In this document: positions 38,192-47,664 of the stretch, one piece after another
How the letters are laid out: every line of letters starts with the position of its first letter
Position numbering within the stretch: the stretch's first letter is position 1
Assembly: GCF_001969365.1 (NCBI RefSeq)
Contig: NZ_CP019312.1
Span: 186,001 to 250,000 of the forward strand
DNA: 64,000 nucleotides
Reading direction: 5' to 3'
Source: Tateyamaria omphalii
Lineage (GTDB): Bacteria; Pseudomonadota; Alphaproteobacteria; Rhodobacterales; Rhodobacteraceae
Notes under the pieces: model-generated
What the model was told of the DNA's origin: nothing
What the model saw: the letters and a program-made list of their open reading frames with translations, nothing else
The model's database searches: none
Made by a program: the position numbers and the translations under genes

Positions 38192-38395
38192 ATGAAACTC
38201 TACCGTTTTCTGTCCGAAGAGGACACATCCGCCTTTTGCCACAAGGTGACGGCGGCGCTGAACGCGGGCTGGGAATTGCACGGCTCGCCCACGCAAACCT
38301 GGGACCATGCCGCAGGCCTCATGCGCTGCGGGCAGGCGGTCACAAAGGATGTGCCGGGGGACTACACCCCGGAGACAAAAATAGGAGAGCAGTGA
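38192..38395 (+). CDS. DUF1737 domain protein
   Basis: A 67-residue cytoplasmic protein of the DUF1737 family: KLYRFLSEEDTSAFCHKVTAALNAGW, then HGSPTQTWD and AGLMRCGQAVTKDV. Function unknown. It shares one base with the mch start (TGATG), so it is translationally coupled to mch. Confidence 0.88.
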   Translation: MKLYRFLSEEDTSAFCHKVTAALNAGWELHGSPTQTWDHAAGLMRCGQAVTKDVPGDYTPETKIGEQ

Positions 38396-39426
38396 TGGCC
38401 AAGACCAATGCAGGCCGGTTTTTCGAAGATTACAGCGTCGGCGATACGCTGACCCACGCCGTGCCCCGCACGGTGGGGGCAGGGGAGCGCGCGCTCTATC
38501 ACGCGCTTTACCCGGCCCGCCACGCGCTTTATTCGTCAGATACCTTTGCACAGGCCAGCGGACTGGCTGCGTCGCCGCTGGATGACATGATCGCGTTCCA
38601 CACCGTCTTTGGCAAAACCGTGCCGGACGTGTCGCTGAATGCCGTGGCAAACCTGGGCTACGCCGAAGGGCGCTGGCTGAAACCGGTCTGGCCCGGCGAC
38701 ACGCTGACGTCGGCCTCCGAGGTGATCGGGGTCAAGCAGAACTCGAACGGCAAATCCGGCGTGGTCTATGTGCGCACGACCGGGCGGAACCAGCAGGGCG
38801 AGGCGGTTCTGGACTATGTCCGCTGGGTCATGGTGCGCAAAGGGAACCTGGATGCGCCCGCGCCCGAGACCGTGATCCCGGACTTGGCAAAAGTTGTCCC
38901 GGCGGGGACACTCGCGATACCCGAGGGCCTGACCTTCCAAAACTACGACTTCGACCAAGCGGGCGAGCCACACCGCTGGGGCGATTACGAGATCGGGGAA
39001 CAGATCAACCACGTCGATGGCGTCACGATCGAAGAGGCCGAGCACATGATGGCCACGCGGCTCTGGCAGAACACGGCCAAGGTGCATTTCGACACGTCGG
39101 CCCGGCCCGACGGGACACGGCTGATCTATGGCGGGCATGTGATTTCCATGGCGCGGGCGCTCTCTTTCAACGGGCTGGCCAATGCGCAGATGGTGGTGGG
39201 CCTGAACGCAGGCGCCCATGCCAATCCGTGCCTTGCGGGGGATACGGTGCGGGCGTGGTCCGAGGTGCTGGACAAGGCCGAAACCTCTGCCCCCGGCGTG
39301 GGCGCGATCCGACTGCGGCTGGTGGCGACCAAGGGCGGCGCGCCGTTCAAGTTGCGCGGTGAAGATGGCAAATACTTGCCAGAGGTCTTGCTTGACTTGG
39401 ATTACTGGGCCTTGATGCCAATCTAA
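38395..39426 (+). CDS. mch: Mesaconyl-CoA hydratase (beta-methylmalyl-CoA dehydratase)
   Basis: A 343-residue double hot-dog (MaoC-like) hydratase that interconverts mesaconyl-C1-CoA and beta-methylmalyl-CoA in the ethylmalonyl-CoA pathway. Recognised from the start AGRFFEDYSVGDTLTHAVPR, the SDTFAQASGL segment, NLGYAEGRWLKPVWPGDTL, and the second half with GEQINHVDGVTIEEAEHMMATRLW followed by YGGHVISMARALSFNG. The length is right. AGGAGAGCAGTG precedes the ATG. Last gene of the mcl2-nnrU-DUF1737-mch operon. Confidence 0.96.
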   Translation: MAKTNAGRFFEDYSVGDTLTHAVPRTVGAGERALYHALYPARHALYSSDTFAQASGLAASPLDDMIAFHTVFGKTVPDVSLNAVANLGYAEGRWLKPVWPGDTLTSASEVIGVKQNSNGKSGVVYVRTTGRNQQGEAVLDYVRWVMVRKGNLDAPAPETVIPDLAKVVPAGTLAIPEGLTFQNYDFDQAGEPHRWGDYEIGEQINHVDGVTIEEAEHMMATRLWQNTAKVHFDTSARPDGTRLIYGGHVISMARALSFNGLANAQMVVGLNAGAHANPCLAGDTVRAWSEVLDKAETSAPGVGAIRLRLVATKGGAPFKLRGEDGKYLPEVLLDLDYWALMPI

Positions 39427-39497
39427 AGGACGACGGGCGACGCGCGTCTTGCGACGACGCCCCACCCGCCATCCCGCATGGTGCAAGGAGCGCGCTG

Positions 39498-40208
39498 ATG
39501 TTGCGATATGTTCTGCCCTTCCTGATGCTTGCCGGTCCGGCGGTCGCCAATGACGAGCGCGAAGCCTTTGTCGAGGCGAACCTGCTGGGCATCTTCTATC
39601 ACGAACTGGGCCACGCGCTGATCGACATTCTCGCGCTGCCGGTCTTCGGACAGGAGGAGGATGCCGCTGACGTCGCCTCCGTCCTCCTGATCGACGGTTT
39701 CTACGAAGAGGACGCCGCCCAGGCGCTCGCCTATGACACGGCCTTCGGCTTTCTGGCCGAAGCGGATTTCGCAGGCGACGTCACCTATTGGGACGTGCAT
39801 GGCCCGGACGAGCAGCGTTTCTACAACACGGTGTGCCTCTTCTACGGCGGCAATCCCGACGCGCGCGAGGACTTTGCCATCGACCTCGGCCTGCCCGAAG
39901 AGCGCGCGGAAACCTGCCCCGAGGAGTTTCAACTGGCGCTCGACAGCTGGGGCCCCGCCTTTGACGAGATCACCGGCCGCGGCAACTCGATCCTGTTTGA
40001 GGACGGCGGGCACAACCTGCTCACGACCGACGTGATGGCCGCCGAAGTCGCCGCGCTGAACGACGACTTCGACCTGCCCGTACCGCTGATCGTCCGGGTC
40101 GAAGCCTGCGGCGAGGCCAACGCGTTCTACGACCTCGGCACAACCGAGATCATCATGTGCACGGAGTTCGAGGACCATCTGCGCGCGCTCTACGATCAGT
40201 TCGAGTGA
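39498..40208 (+). CDS. DUF4344-type secreted metallopeptidase-like protein
   Basis: A 236-residue protein with a signal peptide (YVLPFLMLAGPAVA). The zinc-binding HELGH lies in LGIFYHELGHALIDILALPVFGQEEDAADV, where the following acidic E/D residues could supply the third ligand. Later segments VTYWDVHGPDEQRFYN and FYGGNPD fit the DUF4344 metallopeptidase family. Substrate unknown, periplasmic or secreted. GCAAGGAGCGCGCTG precedes the ATG. Confidence 0.88.
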   Translation: MLRYVLPFLMLAGPAVANDEREAFVEANLLGIFYHELGHALIDILALPVFGQEEDAADVASVLLIDGFYEEDAAQALAYDTAFGFLAEADFAGDVTYWDVHGPDEQRFYNTVCLFYGGNPDAREDFAIDLGLPEERAETCPEEFQLALDSWGPAFDEITGRGNSILFEDGGHNLLTTDVMAAEVAALNDDFDLPVPLIVRVEACGEANAFYDLGTTEIIMCTEFEDHLRALYDQFE

Positions 40209-40258
40209 CGGAACATTTGTGAGGTGCGTTTGCGCATGGCGCGGGCTAGGCTTTGCGC

Positions 40259-40918
40259 ATGTGGCGCGCATGTCTCCTCTTTCTGCTGGCAAGCACACCG
40301 GTCCAAGCCTGCCAGCTTGCACTGCTTCTGGCCGTGGACGTGTCCGGGTCAGTGGATCGCGACGAATACCGCATTCAGATGGACGGGCTGGCCCACGCCC
40401 TGCGCGACGGCATCGTCGCCGACGCCCTGATCGAACAGGAAGCACAGGTCGCGCTGGTGCAGTGGACCGGTGCAACGCGCCAACGCCAGACGGTGCCCTG
40501 GACGCAGATCGGCACCTACGGCGATGTATCGGCACTCGCCGAGCGGATCGAAAACGACCCGCGGATCTGGCGCAACTACTCAACAGCGATCGGAGAGGCG
40601 CTTGCCGTGTCGTATGCAGCCTTTGCACAGGTTGCGCATTGCACGCGCAAGGTCATCGACGTATCCGGCGACGGTGTGTCGAACGAAGGCATGGAACCGG
40701 CGGGCCAGCGCACCGCGTTGAATGCCGCCGACATCACGGTAAATGCCATCGCCATCGAAACCGACGATACGGACCTGACGGCCTATTTCTTTGAAAATGT
40801 GATCACCGGGCCGGGCGCCTTCGTGGTGACAGCGCAGGGATTCGAGGACTATCCCGAACAAATCAAACGAAAGTTGCAGCGCGAGACGATCCGACAGGTG
40901 ACTTATTTTGCAGACTAG
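40259..40918 (+). CDS. DUF1194 (von Willebrand A-like) exported protein
   Basis: A 219-residue protein with a short signal peptide (ACLLFLLASTPVQA). Its VWA-type fold has the MIDAS signature LAVDVSGSVDRDEYRIQ (DxSxS), then RNYSTAIGEALAVSY and KVIDVSGDGVSNEG. DUF1194 proteins are periplasmic with unknown binding partners. It follows the DUF4344 gene; the sdh promoter region with a twin palindrome starts right after its stop. Confidence 0.9.
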   Translation: MWRACLLFLLASTPVQACQLALLLAVDVSGSVDRDEYRIQMDGLAHALRDGIVADALIEQEAQVALVQWTGATRQRQTVPWTQIGTYGDVSALAERIENDPRIWRNYSTAIGEALAVSYAAFAQVAHCTRKVIDVSGDGVSNEGMEPAGQRTALNAADITVNAIAIETDDTDLTAYFFENVITGPGAFVVTAQGFEDYPEQIKRKLQRETIRQVTYFAD

Positions 40919-40926
40919 GCGAACTT

Positions 40927-40955
40927 GTGATCACACGTATTTCAAGCGTGATCAC
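40927..40955 (+). promoter_or_regulatory. Twin GTGATCAC operator upstream of sdhC
   Basis: Two GTGATCAC palindromes at 40927-40934 and 40948-40955, 21 bp apart, with ACGTATTTCA in the spacer. The edge is 114 bases from the sdhC ATG. Read toward the gene it starts TTGTGATCACACG, identical over these 13 bases to the sucC element read toward sucC. Confidence 0.65.
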
Positions 40956-41069
40956 GTTTGAGCAGAATCCTGCAAATGCGCCAAAAAACCGCGCCACTTC
41001 GCGGGCTGCAGCGCGTGACTCACGCGCAAAAAGGAGTATCAAGAGGCAGCCGAGGATAAAGGAAGCAAC

Positions 41070-41453
41070 ATGGCCGACGTCAATCGGGGCAATCGCCCGC
41101 TCTCGCCACACATCCAGATCTACCGCCCGCAATGGACGTCGATCTCTTCCATCATGGTCCGGATCACCGGCATCGGCTGTCTGCTGGCCTCTGTGCTGGT
41201 CGTGTCCTGGCTGCTCGCCGCCGCCTCGTCCGAGGCCGCATTCACCGCCATCGACGGGCTCTTTCGCAGCATTCTGGGCACCCTGATCCTGGTCCTCGCG
41301 ATGTGGGGCATCTTCTACCACATGCTGGGTCGGCTGCGGCACGTGCTGTGGGACTTTGGCTATCTCGTGCAGGTGCCCGTGTCCGAGGATATGGCCAAGG
41401 GCATGTTCATCGGCGCCACGCTGCTCACCATATTTGTTCTGGTCGTGGTCTAA
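41070..41453 (+). CDS. sdhC: Succinate dehydrogenase, cytochrome b556 subunit
   Basis: A 127-residue membrane anchor of complex II. RPLSPHIQIYRPQWTSISSIMVRITG is the conserved opening, with the quinone-site Ser/Arg region. Three helices follow, and HMLGRLRHVLWDFGY carries the haem ligand histidine and the conserved RH..WD. First gene of the sdh operon. Upstream 150 bases hold the twin palindrome. Confidence 0.96.
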   Translation: MADVNRGNRPLSPHIQIYRPQWTSISSIMVRITGIGCLLASVLVVSWLLAAASSEAAFTAIDGLFRSILGTLILVLAMWGIFYHMLGRLRHVLWDFGYLVQVPVSEDMAKGMFIGATLLTIFVLVVV

Positions 41454-41465
41454 GGAGGGATCGAC

Positions 41466-41837
41466 ATGCGCTTTCTAACAGACCGCAAACGCGCCACCGG
41501 CCTCGGGTCAGGCCGCGAGGGCACGCACCACCACTGGCAGATGATGGTCAGCTCGATCCTTTTGGTGCCGCTGGTGCCAATCCTCGTTATCCTGTTCGGC
41601 GCTGCGCTGGGCGGCACCCATGCCGAGGTGCTGGCCTTCTTCAGCCGTCCGATCCCGGCCATCCTGATGGCCCTGTCGCTGATTGTCGTCGTGCAGCACC
41701 TGATGCGCGAGGCCCACGCCGCGATCGAGGATTACATCCATGGCACTGCGGGCAAGTTGACCCTGATCGCAACCACCGCATTTGCCTACACCATGATCGC
41801 GGCAGGCTTGTTCGCGATCGCGCGCATCGCGCTTTAG
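41466..41837 (+). CDS. sdhD: Succinate dehydrogenase, hydrophobic anchor subunit
   Basis: A 123-residue membrane anchor partnering Sdh[24 protein letters not shown] is the typical N-terminus; helices [33 protein letters not shown] and [20 protein letters not shown] follow. [13 protein letters not shown] is the haem/quinone-side block. AAGGAGGGATCGAC precedes the ATG. Confidence 0.95.
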   Translation: MRFLTDRKRATGLGSGREGTHHHWQMMVSSILLVPLVPILVILFGAALGGTHAEVLAFFSRPIPAILMALSLIVVVQHLMREAHAAIEDYIHGTAGKLTLIATTAFAYTMIAAGLFAIARIAL

Positions 41838-41889
41838 AACTGACCAGCAGCGCCTCGCCAGCGCCGCTTTGAACCAACAGGAGGCCGAA

Positions 41890-43695
41890 ATGGCTGCATA
41901 TGATTACGAGACGCATGAATATGACGTCGTGGTCGTCGGTGCCGGGGGCGCGGGACTGCGCGCCACGCTGGGCATGGCGGAACAGGGGCTGCGCACCGCC
42001 TGCGTGACCAAGGTGTTCCCGACCCGCTCGCACACCGTCGCGGCACAGGGCGGCATCGCCGCATCGCTGTCCAACATGGGCCCCGACAACTGGCAGTGGC
42101 ACATGTACGACACGGTCAAGGGCTCCGACTGGCTCGGCGACACGGACGCGATGGAATACCTCGCACGCGAAGCGCCCAAGGCGGTCTATGAACTTGAACA
42201 CTACGGCGTCCCCTTCTCGCGCACCGAAGAGGGCAAGATCTACCAACGCCCCTTCGGCGGCCACACCACCGAATTTGGTGAAGGTCCCCCCGTGCAGCGT
42301 ACCTGTGCCGCCGCCGACCGGACCGGCCACGCGATCCTGCATACGCTCTATGGCCAGTCGCTCAAGAACAACGCGGAATTCTACATCGAATACTTCGCCA
42401 TCGACCTGATCATGTCCGATGACGGCGTGTGTCAGGGCGTGCTGTGCTGGAAGCTGGATGACGGCACCATGCACCTCTTTGCGGCCAAGATGGTCGTGCT
42501 GGCGACCGGCGGCTATGGCCGCGCCTATTTCTCGGCCACATCCGCCCACACCTGCACCGGCGACGGTGGCGGCATGACGGCGCGGGCCGGTCTGCCCTTG
42601 CAGGACATGGAATTCGTGCAATTCCACCCCACCGGCATCTACGGCTCGGGCTGCCTGATCACCGAAGGGGCGCGGGGCGAAGGCGGCTACCTCACCAATT
42701 CCGAGGGCGAGCGGTTCATGGAACGCTACGCGCCGACCTACAAGGACCTCGCCAGCCGCGACGTGGTCAGCCGCTGCATGACCATGGAAATCCGCGAAGG
42801 GCGCGGCGTGGGCGCCGATGGTGATCACATTCACCTGCACCTCAACCACCTGCCGCCCGAAACGCTGGCCGAACGGCTGCCGGGCATCTCGGAAAGCGCG
42901 CGTATCTTCGCAGGCGTCGACCTGACCAAGGAACCGATCCCGGTCCTGCCCACGGTGCACTACAACATGGGCGGTATCCCCACGAACTACTGGGGCGAGG
43001 TGCTGGCCCCGACCAAGGACAACCCCGACAACGTCTCGCCCGGCCTGATGGCCGTGGGCGAAGCGGGCTGCGCGTCGGTCCACGGGGCCAACCGTTTGGG
43101 GTCCAACTCGCTCATCGACCTCGTGGTGTTTGGCCGCGCGGCGGCCATCCGGGCCAAGGATGTGGTGGACGCGGCAGCGCCCGTACCCACACCCAGCAAA
43201 CGCTCGATCGAGGCCGCGTTCAGCCGCTTCGACGGTCTGCGCTATGCCAAGGGCCACGTGCCAACGGCCGAGCTGCGTCTGGAAATGCAGCGCACCATGC
43301 AGCAGGACGCCGCCGTCTTCCGCACCGACAAGACACTGGCCGAGGGCGAGGAAAAGATGAAGGACGTCGCCGCCAAGCAAAGCGATTTGCAGGTGACCGA
43401 TACATCGCTCGTCTGGAACTCCGACCTGATGGAGACGCTGGAGCTGACCAACCTCATGCCCAACGCGGTTGCCACGATCACGGCAGCCGCCGCGCGCAAG
43501 GAAAGCCGTGGTGCCCACGCGCACGAGGACTACCCCAACCGCGATGATGAGACCTGGCGCAAGCACTCCCTCGTCTGGTTCAAGGGCAACGAGGCGTCGC
43601 TTGGCTTCCGCGGCGTGCACCTGCAACCGCTCACCAGCCACAATGACGGCGGGATCGACCTCAAGAAAATCGCGCCGAAAGCGCGGGTGTACTAA
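41890..43695 (+). CDS. sdhA: Succinate dehydrogenase, flavoprotein subunit
   Basis: A 601-residue FAD subunit that oxidises succinate to fumarate. [17 protein letters not shown] is the FAD loop, [16 protein letters not shown] carries the histidine that binds FAD covalently, and [21 protein letters not shown] is the substrate loop. [21 protein letters not shown] follows near 405. ATG 41890 follows AGGAGGCCGAA. Separated from sdhB by two unrelated ORFs. Confidence 0.98.
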   Translation: MAAYDYETHEYDVVVVGAGGAGLRATLGMAEQGLRTACVTKVFPTRSHTVAAQGGIAASLSNMGPDNWQWHMYDTVKGSDWLGDTDAMEYLAREAPKAVYELEHYGVPFSRTEEGKIYQRPFGGHTTEFGEGPPVQRTCAAADRTGHAILHTLYGQSLKNNAEFYIEYFAIDLIMSDDGVCQGVLCWKLDDGTMHLFAAKMVVLATGGYGRAYFSATSAHTCTGDGGGMTARAGLPLQDMEFVQFHPTGIYGSGCLITEGARGEGGYLTNSEGERFMERYAPTYKDLASRDVVSRCMTMEIREGRGVGADGDHIHLHLNHLPPETLAERLPGISESARIFAGVDLTKEPIPVLPTVHYNMGGIPTNYWGEVLAPTKDNPDNVSPGLMAVGEAGCASVHGANRLGSNSLIDLVVFGRAAAIRAKDVVDAAAPVPTPSKRSIEAAFSRFDGLRYAKGHVPTAELRLEMQRTMQQDAAVFRTDKTLAEGEEKMKDVAAKQSDLQVTDTSLVWNSDLMETLELTNLMPNAVATITAAAARKESRGAHAHEDYPNRDDETWRKHSLVWFKGNEASLGFRGVHLQPLTSHNDGGIDLKKIAPKARVY

Positions 43696-43702
43696 AGCCC
43701 GC

Positions 43703-44530
43703 ATGGATCAGGCAGTGCACAGCACGGATGATGCAGGGCTCGTCCCCGGACGTGTGCTGCGCATCTACGGCATGCGGCGGTCGGGCAACCACGCGCTGAT
43801 CAACTGGATCATGCGCAACGCGCCCGGCGGCAATGGCCTGTTCCTAAACGACTGCCGCCACGGGGGCGATCCGGTCCTGACCTGCAGCAGCCTGTCGTTG
43901 TTCGAAAGCGGGACAGAGACGGGGCAGGGCGGCAAGTGGAAGCGGATCGACCGCGCCGGAGCCAAGCCTTTCACCGCGATCTCCTACGAAGACCGTGTGC
44001 CGCCCGCGGCCCCCAAACGGCTCTTCGCGGCGGCTGAGACGCTGGTGATCATCTACCGCAGCTTCCTGCACTGGACGGCCTCCCTGCTGCGCAAGATTCA
44101 GGGCAACGTGGGCTTCGGCCCGCTTGACCGGAACCGGATCATGGGCCGCGCCCTCAGCACCTATTCCGACATGCTGGACCGGATGCAGCACGATGATGTC
44201 GTGCCGCTGTGCTATGACAATTGGACCGCCGATGAACGCTACCGCAAAGAAGCGCTCGCCCGGCTTGACCTGCCCGGTTGTGACCTGTCACTGGGTGGCG
44301 TGCAGCGTTTTGGGGGCGGGTCATCGTTTCAGGACGCAACCGAAGCGTCCGACCTGCAAACCGACCAACGCAGCGCCCAGATGGCCGAGGATCACGAATA
44401 CCGGATGCTGCTCTGGACTGCCGCGCGGGACGACAGCTTTATGACGAAACTCGCGCATCACTTCCCCGGCGATGCAAAGCGGCTCGAACAATTGCGCCGC
44501 ACGGCCAGCGCACAGGTGGTGCTGCCATGA
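43703..44530 (+). CDS. Sulfotransferase-like P-loop protein between sdhA and sdhB
   Basis: A 275-residue protein. The N-terminal LRIYGMRRSGNHALINWI is a P-loop-like 5'-phosphosulfate binding motif, and TLVIIYRSFLHWTASLLRK may be the 3'-phosphate region, so a sulfotransferase-superfamily fold is likely. Substrate unknown. It starts eight bases after the sdhA stop and overlaps the small lipoprotein by four bases; it therefore sits inside the sdh operon. A similar gene interrupts the suc train (26714-27430). Confidence 0.72.
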   Translation: MDQAVHSTDDAGLVPGRVLRIYGMRRSGNHALINWIMRNAPGGNGLFLNDCRHGGDPVLTCSSLSLFESGTETGQGGKWKRIDRAGAKPFTAISYEDRVPPAAPKRLFAAAETLVIIYRSFLHWTASLLRKIQGNVGFGPLDRNRIMGRALSTYSDMLDRMQHDDVVPLCYDNWTADERYRKEALARLDLPGCDLSLGGVQRFGGGSSFQDATEASDLQTDQRSAQMAEDHEYRMLLWTAARDDSFMTKLAHHFPGDAKRLEQLRRTASAQVVLP

Positions 44531-44855
44531 TCCGCGCCACCGCCCTCATCGCCGCGCTCACGCTCACCGCCTGCGCCGAAACCACGCAAGCGGTGGACAA
44601 CGTCGCGCGCCGCAGCGCCAAGGCGGCGGTGGCCGAAACCCTCGTCACCCGCTTTCCATCGGTGCCACAACAGGCCGTGACCCCTTCACCGACTGCGTGA
44701 TCGACAATGCCTCGGCCCGCGAGATCGGCGAATTTGCCAAGGACGCCGTCATCGGCGTCTCCGAAACAACCGCTGCCCTCGTGCGTTCCGTGCTCGAGCG
44801 GCCAGCCACACAACAGTGCATCGTCGGGGCGGGCCTCTCCGTCCTGACCGCGTGA
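44527..44855 (+). pseudogene. Small lipoprotein between sdhA and sdhB, frameshifted
   Basis: ATG at 44527 (ATGA with the previous stop) begins a lipoprotein signal IRATALIAALTLTAC and continues VDNVARRSAKAAVAETLVTR. Frame 0 then stops at 44698-44700 (..VTPSPTA). From 44681 the next frame gives PFTDCVIDNASAREIGEFAK and ends at 44855. One extra C in the CCCC run at 44681-44684 would join them into a 109-residue protein (..QQAVTPFTDCVID..), which I recall as a conserved lipoprotein found between sdhA and sdhB in this family. It may be a sequencing error rather than a real mutation. If read as is, only a 57-residue truncated lipoprotein is made. Confidence 0.75.
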
Positions 44856-44868
44856 AAGGAGAACCGCA

Positions 44869-45648
44869 ATGGTCCAACTGACGCTTCCCAAGAACTCCCG
44901 CATGACCACGGGCAAGACGTGGCCCAAACCCGAAGGCGCCACCAACCTGCGCAAGTTCAGCATCTACCGCTGGAACCCGGATGACGGCAAAAACCCGTCG
45001 GTCGACACCTATTTCGTCGACCTCGACGATTGCGGCCCGATGATGCTGGACGCGCTGATCTACATCAAGAACAAGATCGACCCGACGCTCACCTTCCGCC
45101 GCTCCTGCCGCGAAGGCATCTGTGGCTCCTGTGCCATGAACATCGACGGCATCAACACGCTCGCCTGCATCTACGGCATGGACGAGGTGAAGGGCGACGT
45201 GAAAATCTATCCCCTGCCGCACATGCCGGTGGTCAAGGACCTGATCCCCGACCTCACGCACTTCTACGCCCAGCACGCCAGCATCATGCCGTGGCTGGAA
45301 ACCAAAACGAACCGCCCCGCGAAAGAGTGGAGGCAAAGCATCGAAGACCGCAAGAAGCTCGATGGCTTGTATGAATGCGTCATGTGCGCCTCCTGCTCGA
45401 CCTCCTGCCCCAGCTACTGGTGGAACGGCGACCGCTACCTCGGGCCAGCAGCACTCCTGCACGCCTACCGCTGGATCATCGACAGCCGGGATGAGGCAAC
45501 GGGCGAGCGTCTGGACGATCTCGAAGATCCGTTCAAGCTCTACCGCTGCCACACGATCATGAACTGCGCCAAGACCTGCCCCAAGGGCCTGAACCCGGCC
45601 GAAGCCATCGCCAACATCAAGAAGATGATGGTCGAACGCACCGTCTGA
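44869..45648 (+). CDS. sdhB: Succinate dehydrogenase, iron-sulfur subunit
   Basis: A 259-residue subunit that carries electrons from FAD to quinone. Three cluster motifs are seen: [15 protein letters not shown] (2Fe-2S), [16 protein letters not shown] (4Fe-4S) and [17 protein letters not shown] (3Fe-4S). The preceding RFSIYRW-type [13 protein letters not shown] start is typical. AAAGGAGAACCGCA precedes the ATG. Ends the sdh operon. Confidence 0.98.
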   Translation: MVQLTLPKNSRMTTGKTWPKPEGATNLRKFSIYRWNPDDGKNPSVDTYFVDLDDCGPMMLDALIYIKNKIDPTLTFRRSCREGICGSCAMNIDGINTLACIYGMDEVKGDVKIYPLPHMPVVKDLIPDLTHFYAQHASIMPWLETKTNRPAKEWRQSIEDRKKLDGLYECVMCASCSTSCPSYWWNGDRYLGPAALLHAYRWIIDSRDEATGERLDDLEDPFKLYRCHTIMNCAKTCPKGLNPAEAIANIKKMMVERTV

Positions 45649-45708
45649 TCGCGCTTGCACCCCTCCGGCCGCAGCGGCACAGTGCCGTGACGCGACCAGG
45701 AGGGGAAA

Positions 45709-46425
45709 GTGGCCGACATAGAATTTCTCTGCCCGCCGGACCTGGCGGGCAAGATCCCCGAACCCGCACCCGCCGCGCGGTTCCTGCCGGACTGGTTCCG
45801 CAATCTCGACCGCGACATGGGGATGAAAGACGCCCACGGGCTGCCCGGCCTGACCGTGCGCGCCTGCCTGCCGGTTGCTGATGTCATGGCGCAAGGCTGG
45901 ATCATCCCCACGCCCTACGATATCTGGACCACGCCGGATCCCGCCACCGGGGCCATCCAGTTCCACTGGGATGCGGATGCCGCGTTCACTCCCATCGACA
46001 TGCACCACCCCGGGCAGATCGGCGCACCGAACCCGCCCTTTGAAAACACCATGCCGCTCAAGCTGATGAACCCGTGGCGGGTCAAGCTGTCGCCGGGCTG
46101 GTCCGCGACCTTCCTGCACCCGGTCAACCACTTCGAATTGCCGTTCACGGCCTTTGCCGGAACGGTGGACTGCGACGCGCTGGACGTGCCAGTAAACGTG
46201 CCGTTCTTCTGGACCGGACGCAGCCCGGACATTCGCCTGCCCGCCGGGTCGCCCATGGTGCAGGTCATCCCCTTCGAACGCCGCGCCCAGATGCGCGCCG
46301 CGACCATCCGGGCCGAGACCGAAGACGAGGCCGCAACACGCGCCGCAACGCTCAATCGCAAACATACAGAGGAATCCGTGTACGCCCGCGAATGGCGGCG
46401 GCGGCACGACCGGACCCGCAGCTAG
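45709..46425 (+). CDS. Conserved protein, DUF6065-like
   Basis: A 238-residue cytoplasmic protein starting at a GTG with a strong site AGGAGGGGAAA. Many aromatic/proline motifs: LPDWFRNLDRDMG, WIIPTPYDIWTT, LMNPWRVKLSPGWS, FLHPVNHFELPF, VNVPFFWTG. The layout resembles DUF6065, whose function is unknown; the assignment is from memory. It is 60 bases beyond sdhB on the same strand. Confidence 0.7.
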   Translation: MADIEFLCPPDLAGKIPEPAPAARFLPDWFRNLDRDMGMKDAHGLPGLTVRACLPVADVMAQGWIIPTPYDIWTTPDPATGAIQFHWDADAAFTPIDMHHPGQIGAPNPPFENTMPLKLMNPWRVKLSPGWSATFLHPVNHFELPFTAFAGTVDCDALDVPVNVPFFWTGRSPDIRLPAGSPMVQVIPFERRAQMRAATIRAETEDEAATRAATLNRKHTEESVYAREWRRRHDRTRS

Positions 46426-46477
46426 GCGACAAATCGCGCCTATTGTGCTACGCTCCCCACGCAGGTGGAGCGTGAAT

Positions 46478-47626
46478 ATGCCAGACATCACCATCTTGAT
46501 CGGCAGCACCAAGGGGGCGTTTCTGCTCCATGGCAACAGTGCCCGCGACACATGGCGGCTGACCGGCCCGCATTGCAATGGCTGGCCCATCAACCACGCA
46601 ATCGGTGATCCGGCCACCGACACCCTCTGGGCCGGGGGTGGCAATGCCTTCAACGGCGCAGGGATCTGGCGCTCGACCGATATGGGCGCGACATGGACGC
46701 TCGCCAAGCTGTCCAAGGGCGAGATGGACGATTGGGCCGCAAACGATCCCGACATGGCGGCCTTCTTCGACTGGGAACCCACCGACACGGCCTTCGACGG
46801 CGATGTGACGGCAATCTGGTCGCTGTCCCTGGCGCACGGTCGCCTGATGGCCGGCGGCAACCCCGGCAGGCTCTATGACAGCACCGATGGCGGCGAAAGC
46901 TGGACGCGCAACGACGCGCTCAGCGATCACGACACCCGCGACACCTGGAACCCGGGCGGGGCAGGGCTGGTCCTGCACACGATCGTCCGCGACCCGAATG
47001 ACCCTGCCAAGGCATGGGTCGGCATTTCTGCCGCCGGTGTCTTCGCCACCGAAGATGGCGGCATAACCTGGGACCGGCGCAATCGCCTCTCCAACGCCGA
47101 AAGCTGCGCCCACCACATGCACCCCGCCGCCCCCCGTGACGGAGAGACGGGGCATTGCGTCCACAACATGGTCCGCGCCAGCAGCGACGTGCTGTACCAG
47201 CAGAACCACCACGGCGTCTGGCGGTCCTCGGATGACGGGCGCAGTTGGGACGACATCACCGATGGCCTGCCTTCAACCTTCGGTTTTCCCATTGCGGTCA
47301 ACCCGCATGACCCGAACATGATCTGGACGCTCCCCCTGAATGGCGACAGCGCGGGGCGCTATCCGCCCGATGCCAGCGCCGCCGTCTGGCGGTCTGACGA
47401 TGGCGGGCACAGCTGGTCCGACAAACGCAGCGGACTGCCGCAAAACACATGTTTCTTCACCGTGCTTCGGCAGGCCATGGCGACCGACCAAAGGCCAGAG
47501 GCGGGCGTTTACTTTGGCACGAACTCCGGGTCGGTCTTTGCCTCGCGTGACGCGGGCGAAACATGGGACGAGATTGCCCGCCACCTGCCCACCATCCTGT
47601 CGGTCGAAGTCATGGACCGCGGCTGA
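46478..47626 (+). CDS. Asp-box (BNR) beta-propeller, sialidase-like
   Basis: A 382-residue protein with at least six Asp-box repeats of the S-x-D-x-G-x-x-W kind: RSTDMGATWT, DSTDGGESWT, ATEDGGITWD, RSSDDGRSWD, RSDDGGHSWS, ASRDAGETWD. These imply a six- or seven-bladed propeller as in exo-alpha-sialidase/VPS10-type proteins. No signal peptide is seen, so it is probably cytoplasmic; sialidase catalytic residues cannot be confirmed. GGTGGAGCGTGAAT precedes the ATG at 46478. Confidence 0.85.
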   Translation: MPDITILIGSTKGAFLLHGNSARDTWRLTGPHCNGWPINHAIGDPATDTLWAGGGNAFNGAGIWRSTDMGATWTLAKLSKGEMDDWAANDPDMAAFFDWEPTDTAFDGDVTAIWSLSLAHGRLMAGGNPGRLYDSTDGGESWTRNDALSDHDTRDTWNPGGAGLVLHTIVRDPNDPAKAWVGISAAGVFATEDGGITWDRRNRLSNAESCAHHMHPAAPRDGETGHCVHNMVRASSDVLYQQNHHGVWRSSDDGRSWDDITDGLPSTFGFPIAVNPHDPNMIWTLPLNGDSAGRYPPDASAAVWRSDDGGHSWSDKRSGLPQNTCFFTVLRQAMATDQRPEAGVYFGTNSGSVFASRDAGETWDEIARHLPTILSVEVMDRG

Positions 47627-47664
47627 GGCTTGCACCCGCCCGCGCGCCAGCTACGGTGCAGGGC

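Noticed and set aside
42826..42833. A GTGATCAC inside sdhA
   Set aside because: Single copy within coding sequence, no partner at 21 bp; not counted as an operator.
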